Position numbers and translations under genes: made by a program. From an uncultured Clostridia bacterium (GTDB lineage: Bacteria; Bacillota; Clostridia; Christensenellales; Borkfalkiaceae): 25,093 nt of DNA. The notes beneath the pieces are model-generated. The model ran no database searches and was not told the DNA's origin. It was given only the letters and a program-made list of their open reading frames with translations. How positions within the stretch are numbered: position 1 is the stretch's first letter; each line of letters begins with the position of its first letter. The stretch covers positions 1 to 25,093 of the forward strand of contig CAKQME010000020.1 of the NCBI GenBank assembly GCA_934254815.1, read 5' to 3'. Positions 14,595 through 22,534 of the stretch are shown here, piece after piece.

Positions 14595-15314
14595 TTACCA
14601 CGGAACTTGCAGATTATGCCCGCCTGTGGACAGTACCGTTTCGCCTATAATATTATCGGCGGCGGGACTTGCCAAAAATTTAATAAGTTCGCCTATTTCT
14701 TCGGGCTTTGCCAACTTCCCGCGCGGTATAGTTGCAGTATTAGCCGCGCCTTTGGTCATATCTGTTTTTGTTGCTCCGGGCGCGACTCCGTTCACGACGA
14801 TTCCGTACGGCGCGGCATATAATCCCCACCCGCCTGTTATGGCGCGAGTACCCCATTTTGATATATAGTACGGGTTAGCGTTAAACATAAAGGCATTTTC
14901 GGAGGCGACGTTTACTATATGCCCGCGGATATCGTTTTTAATCATATAGTCGATCAGTTTTTGACATGCGAAGAACACCGCGCTCATATTCGTGTTTATA
15001 ACCAGTTCCCAACTTTCGGGCGTAACGTCCATAGGGGATTCTCTTACGAGCGCGCCTGCGTTATTAACGAAAACGTCTATTCTCCCTAAATTTTGTATAC
15101 ATTCGTTGATTTTATCGTCCAAAACCTCGAGTCTGGCGATATCCCATATTATATATCTGCAATTTCGACCGATTTCGGCGCAAGCATTCTTTAAGGCTTC
15201 TTCGTTTCTCCCTGTTATAAGTACGTTTGCATTTGCCTCGGCAAAAATTTTTGCGGTTGCAAAACCTATTCCTTTCGAGCCGCCTGTTATTACTACGTTT
15301 TTTCCTCTGAACAT
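14595..15314 (-). CDS. SDR oxidoreductase in the glycyl radical enzyme operon
   Basis: A 239-residue classical SDR with cofactor motif TGGSKGIG (residues 10-17), the NNAG motif, an active-site Ser in NVASENA, and YxxxK in YYISK. GRN after the second strand suggests NADP(H) use. It sits between the glycyl radical enzyme and its activase with gaps of only 10 and 8 bases, so it is part of the same pathway: it could make the substrate diol or polyol, or reduce the aldehyde or ketone the radical enzyme releases. It is unlike the SDR at 12867 in sequence details, so it is not a simple duplicate. Substrate unknown. Confidence 0.87.
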   Translation of the reverse strand: MFRGKNVVITGGSKGIGFATAKIFAEANANVLITGRNEEALKNACAEIGRNCRYIIWDIARLEVLDDKINECIQNLGRIDVFVNNAGALVRESPMDVTPESWELVINTNMSAVFFACQKLIDYMIKNDIRGHIVNVASENAFMFNANPYYISKWGTRAITGGWGLYAAPYGIVVNGVAPGATKTDMTKGAANTATIPRGKLAKPEEIGELIKFLASPAADNIIGETVLSTGGHNLQVPW

Positions 15315-15324
15315 AAAAATACTC

Positions 15325-17445
15325 CTAATTTATCGAACGTGAAATAATTTCATCTTGTATCGTTTTATCGAGTTTAACAAAAAAGTCGCTGTATCCTCCT
15401 ACTCTGACTAAAAGATTTTTATAGTTTTCGGGGTCTTTTTGTGCTTTAATCAACATGTTTTTATCCACGATGTTTATTTGCATTTGCGGGTTGCCTAAAG
15501 CAACGTAAGCCTTAATCAGCGAAATTATAGTACTCTGCAAATTTTTTGTATTGTCGTTTATGGCTACGTTAAAAGTTATGCCGCCCAAAAAGCGAGCCGG
15601 GAGATATGCGGCTAAAGAAAGAATAGAGGCGGTAGGACCGCTTACGTCGTAACCTTGTATGGGATTAGAACCGTCGTGCAACGGTTGACCGGATTTTCTT
15701 CCGTCAGGGGAGGCTTCCGTGTATTTGCCGAACAAGGTATGATTTTTATAAGCAAAAGCTCCGGGAATCAAATCTCCGCCGCGATAGCATTTATAATTTT
15801 TGCAACATTCGCAGACTATATCCGCTACTTTTTTTGCAATCTTATCCGACAAATCGTCGTTATTGCCAAAATGGATAACGTGATTTTTAATATAATCGAG
15901 CAATAACGGGTCTGTGTCGTAGTTGCTTTTTACAACGGATTGTAAATACGATAAAGAAACTCTTTTTTCGTCAATCACTATTCGTTGTATCACGTTCAGA
16001 CATTCTGCAACGTTCATTAAACCGAGAAAGTTGGCTGATAAATGATTGTATTTTGCACCGCCTTGTTCAATAGATTTTCCTTTTTCAATGCAGTCGTTGA
16101 CAAGGCAAGACGTTCTTGCGGGATTTAGTTTTCCCGTACGGGCAGCTTCCAGCAAGAACGTGTTTTGTTCGTAAATAGCCGCATCGAGATGCTTTGACAG
16201 TTCGACGGAGAATCCGTTCAACATCTCATCCATGGACATTCCGTCCGTAAATTTATAGAATGCGTTTAAGAAGATTTGAAGAGTATTTACATACGGAGAA
16301 CCGTTAGAAACCCCGGAACACGCTATAGGGGTTACTTCCGTACAGGTACTGTTAGTGTACTCTCGTGCAGCCTCGACGGAGTACCCGTATTTAAGCATAG
16401 AATCGGTTACTGCCTGATCGCTCCAGATAGTCGGGTTAGTATGTCCTTCGGAAATCAATTTCGCGGAATACTCTAACAGTTCGTCGCTTGTTTCATTTGT
16501 TACGCAAAGTGCAATATTCGGATCGGCGGCGTGAGTATGAGGTATAGAGTTTAAAAATCTTGCCGTCAGTTCGTTTTCGACGGCGACGCCCTTTGAATCC
16601 CTGCCGCCGAGCATAAATCCGGCGGCTGCCCATGATATTACGTTAGGAATATACAACAAGCATAAGCAATCTATAAGTTCTTGTGCAGATTTCTCGTTCA
16701 AAACGCCGTCCTCTATATCTGCTTTGTAATAGGGATATAAATATTGATCCGGTCTACCGAGAGAAAACAAACCGAACAGATTAAACGTATAGAAATGTAT
16801 GCTTTGCAATGCTTCTCTGAACGTTTTTGCGGGGTAAGCAGGTACTCTTCGTAATATTGCGGCAATTTCAAACAGTTCGACTTTTCTTTTTTCGTCTGCG
16901 CTTTCGGCTAATTTCTCCGCTTTCTCCGCGTAGTTTTCGGCAAGTTCCAAAACCCCGTCGAGTTCAATAAGACAACTTTCGTAAAATTCGATTTTTTCGA
17001 GATTATCGACATTTCTTTTGTCTAACAAGTTTACTTTTTTTTCTATTTGTTTTTTAAGACCGACGACGCCGTATTTCAACAGTTTTTCATAGTCCAACCC
17101 CATATGGCTCGGCATGGCATTCGACATCAATTCCATTGCCCAAAAGTCAATCGAGTCTTTTAACTTTTGTTCGTCTTTAACTTCGAGATCCGGTTGCCCT
17201 ACTATAAGTTCATTGTCGGAAATAATCGGCTCTATATGATTGAGCATATAACGTTCCGCCATTGCGCGCCGAATTCTTGAAGAACGTGTCGTCGGTGTTT
17301 TTTTCCACCCTTCCACGTAATAAATAAGTGCGTTTCCGTCCATTGTGTACCCGTATTTTTTGCTGTTTACGAATAACGGCGCATTATTTAAGTAGTATTC
17401 TCGCAAAAGTTTTACTCTTTCGGTCGCTTCTATTTCTTTTATCAT
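15325..17445 (-). CDS. Glycyl radical enzyme of unassigned function (eliminase-like)
   Basis: A 706-residue enzyme of the pyruvate formate-lyase superfamily, active only without oxygen. The glycyl radical site is in RVGGYS near the C-terminus, Gly684. The thiyl cysteine is Cys368 in NSTCTEV. Glu370, two residues on, takes the place of the general-base Glu in the CxE motif of diol dehydratases and C-N or C-S eliminases; pyruvate formate-lyase has two adjacent Cys instead. So an elimination reaction (such as dehydration) is more likely than formate production; this is inference. The CTEV form differs from the GCVE(P) motif of the described dehydratases I recall, and the protein is about 50-80 residues shorter than them. 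First gene of the operon, divergent from AraC at 17557. Confidence 0.88.
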   Translation of the reverse strand: MIKEIEATERVKLLREYYLNNAPLFVNSKKYGYTMDGNALIYYVEGWKKTPTTRSSRIRRAMAERYMLNHIEPIISDNELIVGQPDLEVKDEQKLKDSIDFWAMELMSNAMPSHMGLDYEKLLKYGVVGLKKQIEKKVNLLDKRNVDNLEKIEFYESCLIELDGVLELAENYAEKAEKLAESADEKRKVELFEIAAILRRVPAYPAKTFREALQSIHFYTFNLFGLFSLGRPDQYLYPYYKADIEDGVLNEKSAQELIDCLCLLYIPNVISWAAAGFMLGGRDSKGVAVENELTARFLNSIPHTHAADPNIALCVTNETSDELLEYSAKLISEGHTNPTIWSDQAVTDSMLKYGYSVEAAREYTNSTCTEVTPIACSGVSNGSPYVNTLQIFLNAFYKFTDGMSMDEMLNGFSVELSKHLDAAIYEQNTFLLEAARTGKLNPARTSCLVNDCIEKGKSIEQGGAKYNHLSANFLGLMNVAECLNVIQRIVIDEKRVSLSYLQSVVKSNYDTDPLLLDYIKNHVIHFGNNDDLSDKIAKKVADIVCECCKNYKCYRGGDLIPGAFAYKNHTLFGKYTEASPDGRKSGQPLHDGSNPIQGYDVSGPTASILSLAAYLPARFLGGITFNVAINDNTKNLQSTIISLIKAYVALGNPQMQINIVDKNMLIKAQKDPENYKNLLVRVGGYSDFFVKLDKTIQDEIISRSIN

Positions 17446-17461
17446 AATTTTTACCTTTATA

Positions 17462-17518
17462 TTGACATGATAAATTTTTTATGATATTATTATATAGAAA
17501 TTTAGAGTTTATTTCTAT
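17462..17518. promoter_or_regulatory. Divergent promoter region with palindromic operator candidate
   Basis: Rightward, toward the AraC gene: -35 TTGACA (17462-17467), 17-bp spacer, -10 TATTAT (17485-17490), close to consensus. ATAGAAAT (17494-17501) and ATTTCTAT (17511-17518) are exact inverted 8-mers separated by 9 bases, just after that -10. On the opposite strand a TATAAT near 17489-17494 with a weak -35 inside the second arm could drive the glycyl radical operon. A regulator bound to the palindrome would affect both directions. Confidence 0.65.
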
Positions 17519-17556
17519 CACATATTTGAATAAAAACATTAAAATAAGGAAATGTT

Positions 17557-18402
17557 ATGATAAGTGAAACGTTTGATATAGGCAAAGAAGAAAAACCGAT
17601 TACCGTATGTTATAATTCTAAGTATGCCCGCGAGGGACGCGACGGAGTAATAGACTCTTTACCTTATTACAAAATCAGTATTTTATTGACTTCCGGTATA
17701 AGGGCGAAATTCGTGTCAGGCGAGAGTTTAGAAGCGAAAGCGGGCGACGTTCTGACCATCTGCCCGAAAGACGCCCATTACGGTCAATTTTTCAGAAGCG
17801 GAATACATAAGTATATCGATTTTTGTGTTCCGTCGGAAATAGTTGACGTCGCCAATGAAGAGATAAGGGGATTGTTGTCGTTTTTAATCATTGATAAAAG
17901 TCGTTGCATTTATTTGTCGGATAATGGCAGGGAAGAAGTTTTAAATATAGTTAATCGGATAGTTACGCTTTTATGCGAGAACCCCGCAAACAAAAGGATG
18001 CTCCTGTCTGCTTATTTCGTTTTGTTGTGCGATTTTATAGGGAACGCTTGCAAAACTTCCGAAACGAGGTATACGGAAAAAACGCCGGAATTATTATTTA
18101 AGGCGATAGAATATATGGAATATAATTTTAATCTTTTAAATTCAGCGCATACTGTTGCGGAATATTTCGGCTATAGTGAAAGACGATTGACTGATATCTT
18201 CAAAAAATATTGCGGGGTAACCGCATACGAGTACCTTATATCGGTGAAACTTAAAAACGCAAAAATGCTACTTGATCTTGGAGAAAACGTTACCACGGCA
18301 TGTTTCGATTCCGGCTTTACGAACTATTCGCATTTTATACAACTATTTAAAAAGAAATACGGAAAGACTCCGTTGAAATATCAGTCTTTAAAAAACAGAT
18401 GA
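17557..18402 (+). CDS. AraC-family regulator, divergent to the glycyl radical operon
   Basis: A 281-residue regulator starting at ATG 17557 with an AAGGA site. The N-terminal 160 residues form a cupin-like sensor (KISILLTSGIRAKFVSGESL, DVLTICPKDAHYGQF). The C-terminal 100 residues contain two helix-turn-helix motifs (TVAEYFGYSERRLTDIFKKY and TTACFDSGFTNYSHFIQLFK) and end KYGKTPLKYQ, the usual AraC tail. It starts 111 bases from the glycyl radical enzyme gene, so control of that operon and of itself is likely. The inducer is unknown. The next gene (18449) is convergent, with 46 bases between. Confidence 0.87.
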   Translation: MISETFDIGKEEKPITVCYNSKYAREGRDGVIDSLPYYKISILLTSGIRAKFVSGESLEAKAGDVLTICPKDAHYGQFFRSGIHKYIDFCVPSEIVDVANEEIRGLLSFLIIDKSRCIYLSDNGREEVLNIVNRIVTLLCENPANKRMLLSAYFVLLCDFIGNACKTSETRYTEKTPELLFKAIEYMEYNFNLLNSAHTVAEYFGYSERRLTDIFKKYCGVTAYEYLISVKLKNAKMLLDLGENVTTACFDSGFTNYSHFIQLFKKKYGKTPLKYQSLKNR

Positions 18403-18448
18403 AAACATTTTATTCGTATAATTACCGAATGTATAACGTTTAAAAAAA

Positions 18449-19339
18449 TTATTTATTGTTTTGTTGACGATACTCCTTTGGCGTTTGTCCCGTTTGAGAC
18501 TTGAACGTTCTGTTAAAATGCGCTAACGCGTTATATCCGACCAGTTCTGCGATATAAGTAACCGTGTAATTGGTACTGGTTAATAGTGCGCAGGCTTTAT
18601 TTATTCTCAATTTACTCACGTAAGAATTAATAGTTTCGCCTAAATAGAGTTTAAAATATTTTAATAATGCGGCGGGAGAGTAATTACTTAACTTATAAAC
18701 GTCGGTTATTTTTAACGTTGCAAGATTTGCATTTTCGATTTCATACAATAAGGAGTTAAACCAGTCCGGTAATTGATGGTCGGTTTTTATCAATTTTCTA
18801 TACAAGGAAGATATTGCGCTGATCAGCATTTCGATGATAATAAATTGGTTGGATACGTCATTGTTATCGTTTGAATAGGAAAATTTCAACAAATTTGATT
18901 TATGCAGAAAATAGGTAAGGTCGGTTTCAGATAACAAAAAATGAGTTGAGTGCTTTGAAATAGTGTCAAATGCTGTCGGGGAAATCGCATTGCATAAATA
19001 TTTTAGTTTTTCTTCCGTAATAGCCAGATTTAAGTGTTGAGCCACAATGTTTTTCAGCGGTTGAATGGAATGGCGGTCATCAGGAGTAATAAAGCAAATA
19101 CTACCGTGTGAAAGATTGGTGGAGAAAGAGTTGATTGTGTGTTTCAATTCCCCTTTGGTAACGATGAAAAACTCGTAAAAGTTATGATAATGGGAATATG
19201 CAGTTTCATTTTCCCATATATGAAACGAAATCCCCCCTTCGGGATAAAGGAAATCTTCCTCCCACATTATGAGATTACTATCGTATTTTTGTGGCGTGAA
19301 AACGCCTAATGTTTTTATAAGTTTCTTTTTGTAATTCAT
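18449..19339 (-). CDS. AraC-family transcriptional regulator
   Basis: A 296-residue regulator with an N-terminal cupin sensor (SFHIWENETAYSHYHNFYEFF, with the His-rich core typical of carbohydrate-sensing AraC proteins) and a C-terminal DNA-binding domain (KITDVYKLSNYSPAALLKYF; VTYIAELVGYNALAHFNRTF; ending TGQTPKEYRQ). Its promoter reads leftward from about 19,386. A decayed relative lies just upstream on the same strand at about 19,531-19,806. It may regulate the sugar-uptake operon starting at 20021, from which it is transcribed divergently; that is inference from position. Confidence 0.86.
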   Translation of the reverse strand: MNYKKKLIKTLGVFTPQKYDSNLIMWEEDFLYPEGGISFHIWENETAYSHYHNFYEFFIVTKGELKHTINSFSTNLSHGSICFITPDDRHSIQPLKNIVAQHLNLAITEEKLKYLCNAISPTAFDTISKHSTHFLLSETDLTYFLHKSNLLKFSYSNDNNDVSNQFIIIEMLISAISSLYRKLIKTDHQLPDWFNSLLYEIENANLATLKITDVYKLSNYSPAALLKYFKLYLGETINSYVSKLRINKACALLTSTNYTVTYIAELVGYNALAHFNRTFKSQTGQTPKEYRQQNNK

Positions 19340-19357
19340 ACAATCCGCTCCGTATAA

Positions 19358-19386
19358 AGAATATCAAAATAGACATAAAAAGTCAA
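19358..19386 (-). promoter_or_regulatory. Promoter of the AraC gene at 19339-18449
   Basis: On the minus strand: -35 TTGACT (19386-19381), 17-bp spacer, -10 TATTCT (19363-19358), then an ATG 19 bases further. The untranslated leader is therefore very short. Confidence 0.6.
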
Positions 19387-19438
19387 CTTAAAAAGCGTTA
19401 AACTAAAAAAAAAGATAGGTTTTGTAAAAAACACGTTG

Positions 19439-19467
19439 TAGACTGCGTTTTATAAATATGGTATAAT
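19439..19467 (+). promoter_or_regulatory. Rightward extended -10 promoter candidate
   Basis: -35 TAGACT (19439-19444), 17-bp spacer, -10 TATAAT (19462-19467) with a TG one base upstream (19459-19460). It points toward the sugar-uptake operon but about 550 bases before its first gene, and it runs antisense through the decayed AraC gene. Nothing better was seen closer to 20021, so it is a plausible operon promoter with a long leader. Confidence 0.45.
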
Positions 19468-19530
19468 ATCACCGAGATTGATTATTATAACAAAAAAACA
19501 CATCAATATTTCGAATGGATTTGTATTTTA

Positions 19531-19806
19531 TGATACTCTTTCGGTGTTTGCTCGTTTTGTGCTTAAAGGTTCTGTTAAAATATTATAGCGTTTCAAAGCC
19601 CGAGGCATACGCTGTTGTTATTATTTGTTAGTTAGTGTCAGTAAGCAGTGTGCAAGTCCGTTTTACTTTTAAGTCCGCAACGTAGGAAACTATTGGTTCT
19701 CGAGATATTCCTTAAAATATTTAACTAAGGCGGCGGGTGGGTAATTTGCTTTATTATAGGCATTGTTTATCGTCAGTTTCAAAAAATTCATTTAATAGTT
19801 AATTGC
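19531..19806 (-). pseudogene. Decayed AraC-family regulator remnant
   Basis: The 681-base stretch 19340-20020 has no intact gene. Within it, about 19,531-19,806 is a recognisable but broken copy of the 3' part of the AraC gene at 18449-19339. Matching blocks in the same order include ACTC-TTTCGGTGTTTG against ACTCCTTTGGCGTTTG, GGTTCTGTTAAAAT against CGTTCTGTTAAAAT, and AAAATATTT-ACTAAGGCGGCGGG against AAAATATTTTAATAATGCGGCGGG. Stops and indels break the frame. The rest of the gap (19,806-20,020) shows only A/T-rich sequence with no recognised site apart from the next ribosome site. Confidence 0.7.
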
Positions 19807-20020
19807 CGACATACCTTTTCACAACCTTCTGTCGATAAATTTCTTCCATAATCTCAACAAAAATGTGAAGTGAAGTCAATATGAATCAACGTAAAATAAA
19901 AAGATATTCATTATAGTGAAAAACGAGAGGAACGAGTATTATTTATATGTTATGTTTGTAAGGGGACGTTCGTATTTTCAGAAAAAACAAACTTGTCGAT
20001 ATGTTTAAGAGGTGAAAATT

Positions 20021-20647
20021 ATGAAAATATTATTTATAGGCGATAGTATAACCGACGCTGGGAGCGGCGGTAAGAATTATCCCGATTTAACGGGATATAC
20101 AAAGTACGTTGCGGAAGAGTTCGGCAGCGGTAACGAGTATTATAATCGCGGTGTTGCGGGTAGCAGAAGTTGCCACGTTTTAGAGAGGCTTTGTAAAGAT
20201 TTGGAAGAAGTCGCTCCCGACGTGGTTGTTTTGCTTGTCGGAACTAACGATATTTCAAGACAATACGATACGAATTATGAATGTACTCCCGAAATTTTCA
20301 GACGAAACGTATACGAAATTATAATGACGGCGAAGAAATCCTTAACGGGCGTAAAATTTATTCTCGTCGAACCGTATACGCTCAACTGTATGGTAAAAGA
20401 GCGGAAGCAAAGGATACGGGAAGTATGCGATTACGGCGTCTATAAAGAGGTTATAAGAGATCTTGCTTTCGAGTATGCCGACGGCTACGTCAACATAGCA
20501 GGCGAGTTTGCGAAGAATTGTATAGGGTCGTCTTGGAAAGAATTGACCGCAGACGGTTGCCATCCCGCGGAAAAAGGACAAAAAATCATCGGTCGTTTGA
20601 TTGCCGACGAAATAAAACGCACGATATTTACGGAGAGTGATGAATAA
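20021..20647 (+). CDS. SGNH/GDSL-family hydrolase (probable carbohydrate esterase)
   Basis: A 208-residue cytoplasmic SGNH hydrolase. Block I GDSIT holds the nucleophile Ser9, the block III GTND is at residues 74-77, and DGCH supplies Asp178 and His181 of the triad. These enzymes remove acyl groups, often acetyl, from sugars. ATG 20021 is chosen because AGAGGTG sits right before it; a GTG at 20012 would overlap that site. There is no signal peptide, so it would act on an imported sugar or oligosaccharide. The permease gene begins 3 bases after its stop, so it is the first gene of the import operon. Confidence 0.85.
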   Translation: MKILFIGDSITDAGSGGKNYPDLTGYTKYVAEEFGSGNEYYNRGVAGSRSCHVLERLCKDLEEVAPDVVVLLVGTNDISRQYDTNYECTPEIFRRNVYEIIMTAKKSLTGVKFILVEPYTLNCMVKERKQRIREVCDYGVYKEVIRDLAFEYADGYVNIAGEFAKNCIGSSWKELTADGCHPAEKGQKIIGRLIADEIKRTIFTESDE

Positions 20648-20650
20648 AAA

Positions 20651-21583
20651 ATGAAAGGCACAATAAATTTAACCCGAAAAGCAGACAGAAGGAGTCGTTT
20701 TAAAAGCGATTTGCCGTTTTATATCATTCTATTACCTACGATAATAATGGTATTTTTGTTTTCGTATTTGCCGCTTAGCGGATTGTTACTCGCTTTTAAA
20801 GACTACAAGCCGAAACTCGGTATATTTATGAGTCCGTGGACGAGTATGGGCGGTTTTGCAAATTTCGTAGAAGTTTTTAAAACGCCTGCTCTTTCGAAAG
20901 CGATAGTAAATACCATAATGATAAATTTACTTACGCTTGCGTTGACTGTTCCTTTGCCCGTCGTGTTTGCGCTATTGATAAACGAAATAAAGAACGTGCA
21001 TTTCAAAAAAGTCGTACAAACCGTAAGTTACTTACCGCACTTTTTGTCGTGGGCGGCGATAACGGGTATGGCGAACGTTATGCTCAACAATAATGGTATA
21101 ATCACGAGTATTCTGGATGGTTTAGGTTTGCCGTCGTTATTGCTTGAAAAAGAAAGCGCCTTCGTGCCGATATATTTGTTTATTACCATATGGCAATGTT
21201 TAGGTTGGGACGCGGTTATATATCTTGCCTCTATTTCGGGTATAAGTCAGGATTTGTATGAGGCGGCGGAAATAGACGGCGCGGGTAAGTTCACTCAGGC
21301 GCTCAAAATAACCGTACCGAGTCTTATGCCGACGATGGTAATGTTGCTTATACTTAAAACAGGATCGATTTTAGGTTCTAACTTTGAACTTGTATACGGA
21401 CTTCAGAATCCCGTTGCGTGGAAAATGGAAGTAATAGGCACGGCGGTTTATAAGTACGGAATAAATCAGGGACAATACTCGTTGGCGACGGCGTTAGGGT
21501 TGATGCAAGGGCTTATATCTCTTGCGTTGACGTTTGGTGTAAACGCTATATCTAATAAACTCACTAATGTTTCGATGTGGTGA
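20651..21583 (+). CDS. ABC sugar transporter permease, LplB-type
   Basis: A 310-residue inner-membrane permease with six predicted membrane segments starting near residue 22. The EAA loop that docks the ATPase is at about 204-223 (EAAEIDGAGKFTQALKITVP). The N-terminal FYIILLPTIIMVFLFSYLPLSG and the region FKDYKPKLGIFMSPW are typical of the LplB group of carbohydrate importers that work with large lipoprotein binding proteins on oligosaccharides. No ATPase gene is in the operon; such systems commonly share a MsmK-type ATPase encoded elsewhere. Confidence 0.9.
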   Translation: MKGTINLTRKADRRSRFKSDLPFYIILLPTIIMVFLFSYLPLSGLLLAFKDYKPKLGIFMSPWTSMGGFANFVEVFKTPALSKAIVNTIMINLLTLALTVPLPVVFALLINEIKNVHFKKVVQTVSYLPHFLSWAAITGMANVMLNNNGIITSILDGLGLPSLLLEKESAFVPIYLFITIWQCLGWDAVIYLASISGISQDLYEAAEIDGAGKFTQALKITVPSLMPTMVMLLILKTGSILGSNFELVYGLQNPVAWKMEVIGTAVYKYGINQGQYSLATALGLMQGLISLALTFGVNAISNKLTNVSMW

Positions 21584-21587
21584 TAAT

Positions 21588-22508
21588 ATGGAAAATATAA
21601 AGACGGTACACATAAAAGTTTCTAATTCAAGAAAAGTATTCGTAGTGCTTAATACGCTGCTTATGCTTATATTGACGTTTATATTTTTCGCTCCGTACCT
21701 GCATGTTCTTGCAAAATCGCTGAACTCCGCAAAAGATACGAGTCTTGGCGGAATCGCACTTTGGCCGAGAGTGTGGTCGTGGGACAACTATAACGTGGTA
21801 TTGCAGGACACTTCGATTATAAGAGGTTTTCTTTTAAGCGTGGCGAGAGTGGTGATCGGCTCTCTGATTTCGTTATTTCTCGACTTCTCTACGGCGTACG
21901 TTTTGTTAAAACCAAAACTTCGTTTTAAAAAAGCGATAATTTTGTTTTTGACTTTGCCTATGTTTATAAACGGCGGAATAATCGCAAATCTCGTGGTCTT
22001 TTCAAAGTTGGGCGTGTACGACACGTTTTGGGTGTATGTATTACCGGGGTCGTTCAGTTTTTACTATATGGTAATTATAAGAACGTATCTTGCGGGAATA
22101 CCCGCCTCGCTTATGGAGTCCGCGAGAATAGACGGCGCTTCCGAGTTTACTATATTGTTTAAGATAATGTTGCCGCTCAGTATGCCGATAGTCGCCACTA
22201 TTTTGTTATGGTGTGCGGTAGGGCATTGGAACGACTGGACTACTACGCTTTACTACACTATGGATAAAAATTTGCAGGTATTGCAATACGTTTTGCAAGC
22301 ATCGGTAAAAGAAGCAACAAAAATTCAGGAAATGATTCAGGATGCTCTGGCAACGGGCAGACCGCTCGGCGATATAAGCACCGATATTTCGGGCGACTCG
22401 ATACAATCTGCGCAGATTATCGTTTCGACCATTCCCATCGTTATGATTTACCCCTTCTTGCAGAAGTATTTCGTAAAGGGCGTAATGATAGGTAGCGTTA
22501 AAGAATAA
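21588..22508 (+). CDS. ABC sugar transporter permease, YtcP/CarB-type
   Basis: A 306-residue partner permease. ATG 21588 is chosen because it lies 4 bases after the previous stop with a GGTGA site; an earlier ATG at 21567 would overlap the first permease. There are six predicted membrane segments, and the EAA-type loop is at about 176-196 (MESARIDGASEFTILFKIML), with Ser in place of one Ala. The segment HWNDWTTTLYYTMDKNLQVLQYVLQ is characteristic of the YtcP/CarB group that pairs with LplB. Together the two form the transmembrane channel fed by the lipoprotein at 22535. Confidence 0.9.
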   Translation: MENIKTVHIKVSNSRKVFVVLNTLLMLILTFIFFAPYLHVLAKSLNSAKDTSLGGIALWPRVWSWDNYNVVLQDTSIIRGFLLSVARVVIGSLISLFLDFSTAYVLLKPKLRFKKAIILFLTLPMFINGGIIANLVVFSKLGVYDTFWVYVLPGSFSFYYMVIIRTYLAGIPASLMESARIDGASEFTILFKIMLPLSMPIVATILLWCAVGHWNDWTTTLYYTMDKNLQVLQYVLQASVKEATKIQEMIQDALATGRPLGDISTDISGDSIQSAQIIVSTIPIVMIYPFLQKYFVKGVMIGSVKE

Positions 22509-22534
22509 AAACGAAAAAAATTAGGAGGAAACCT

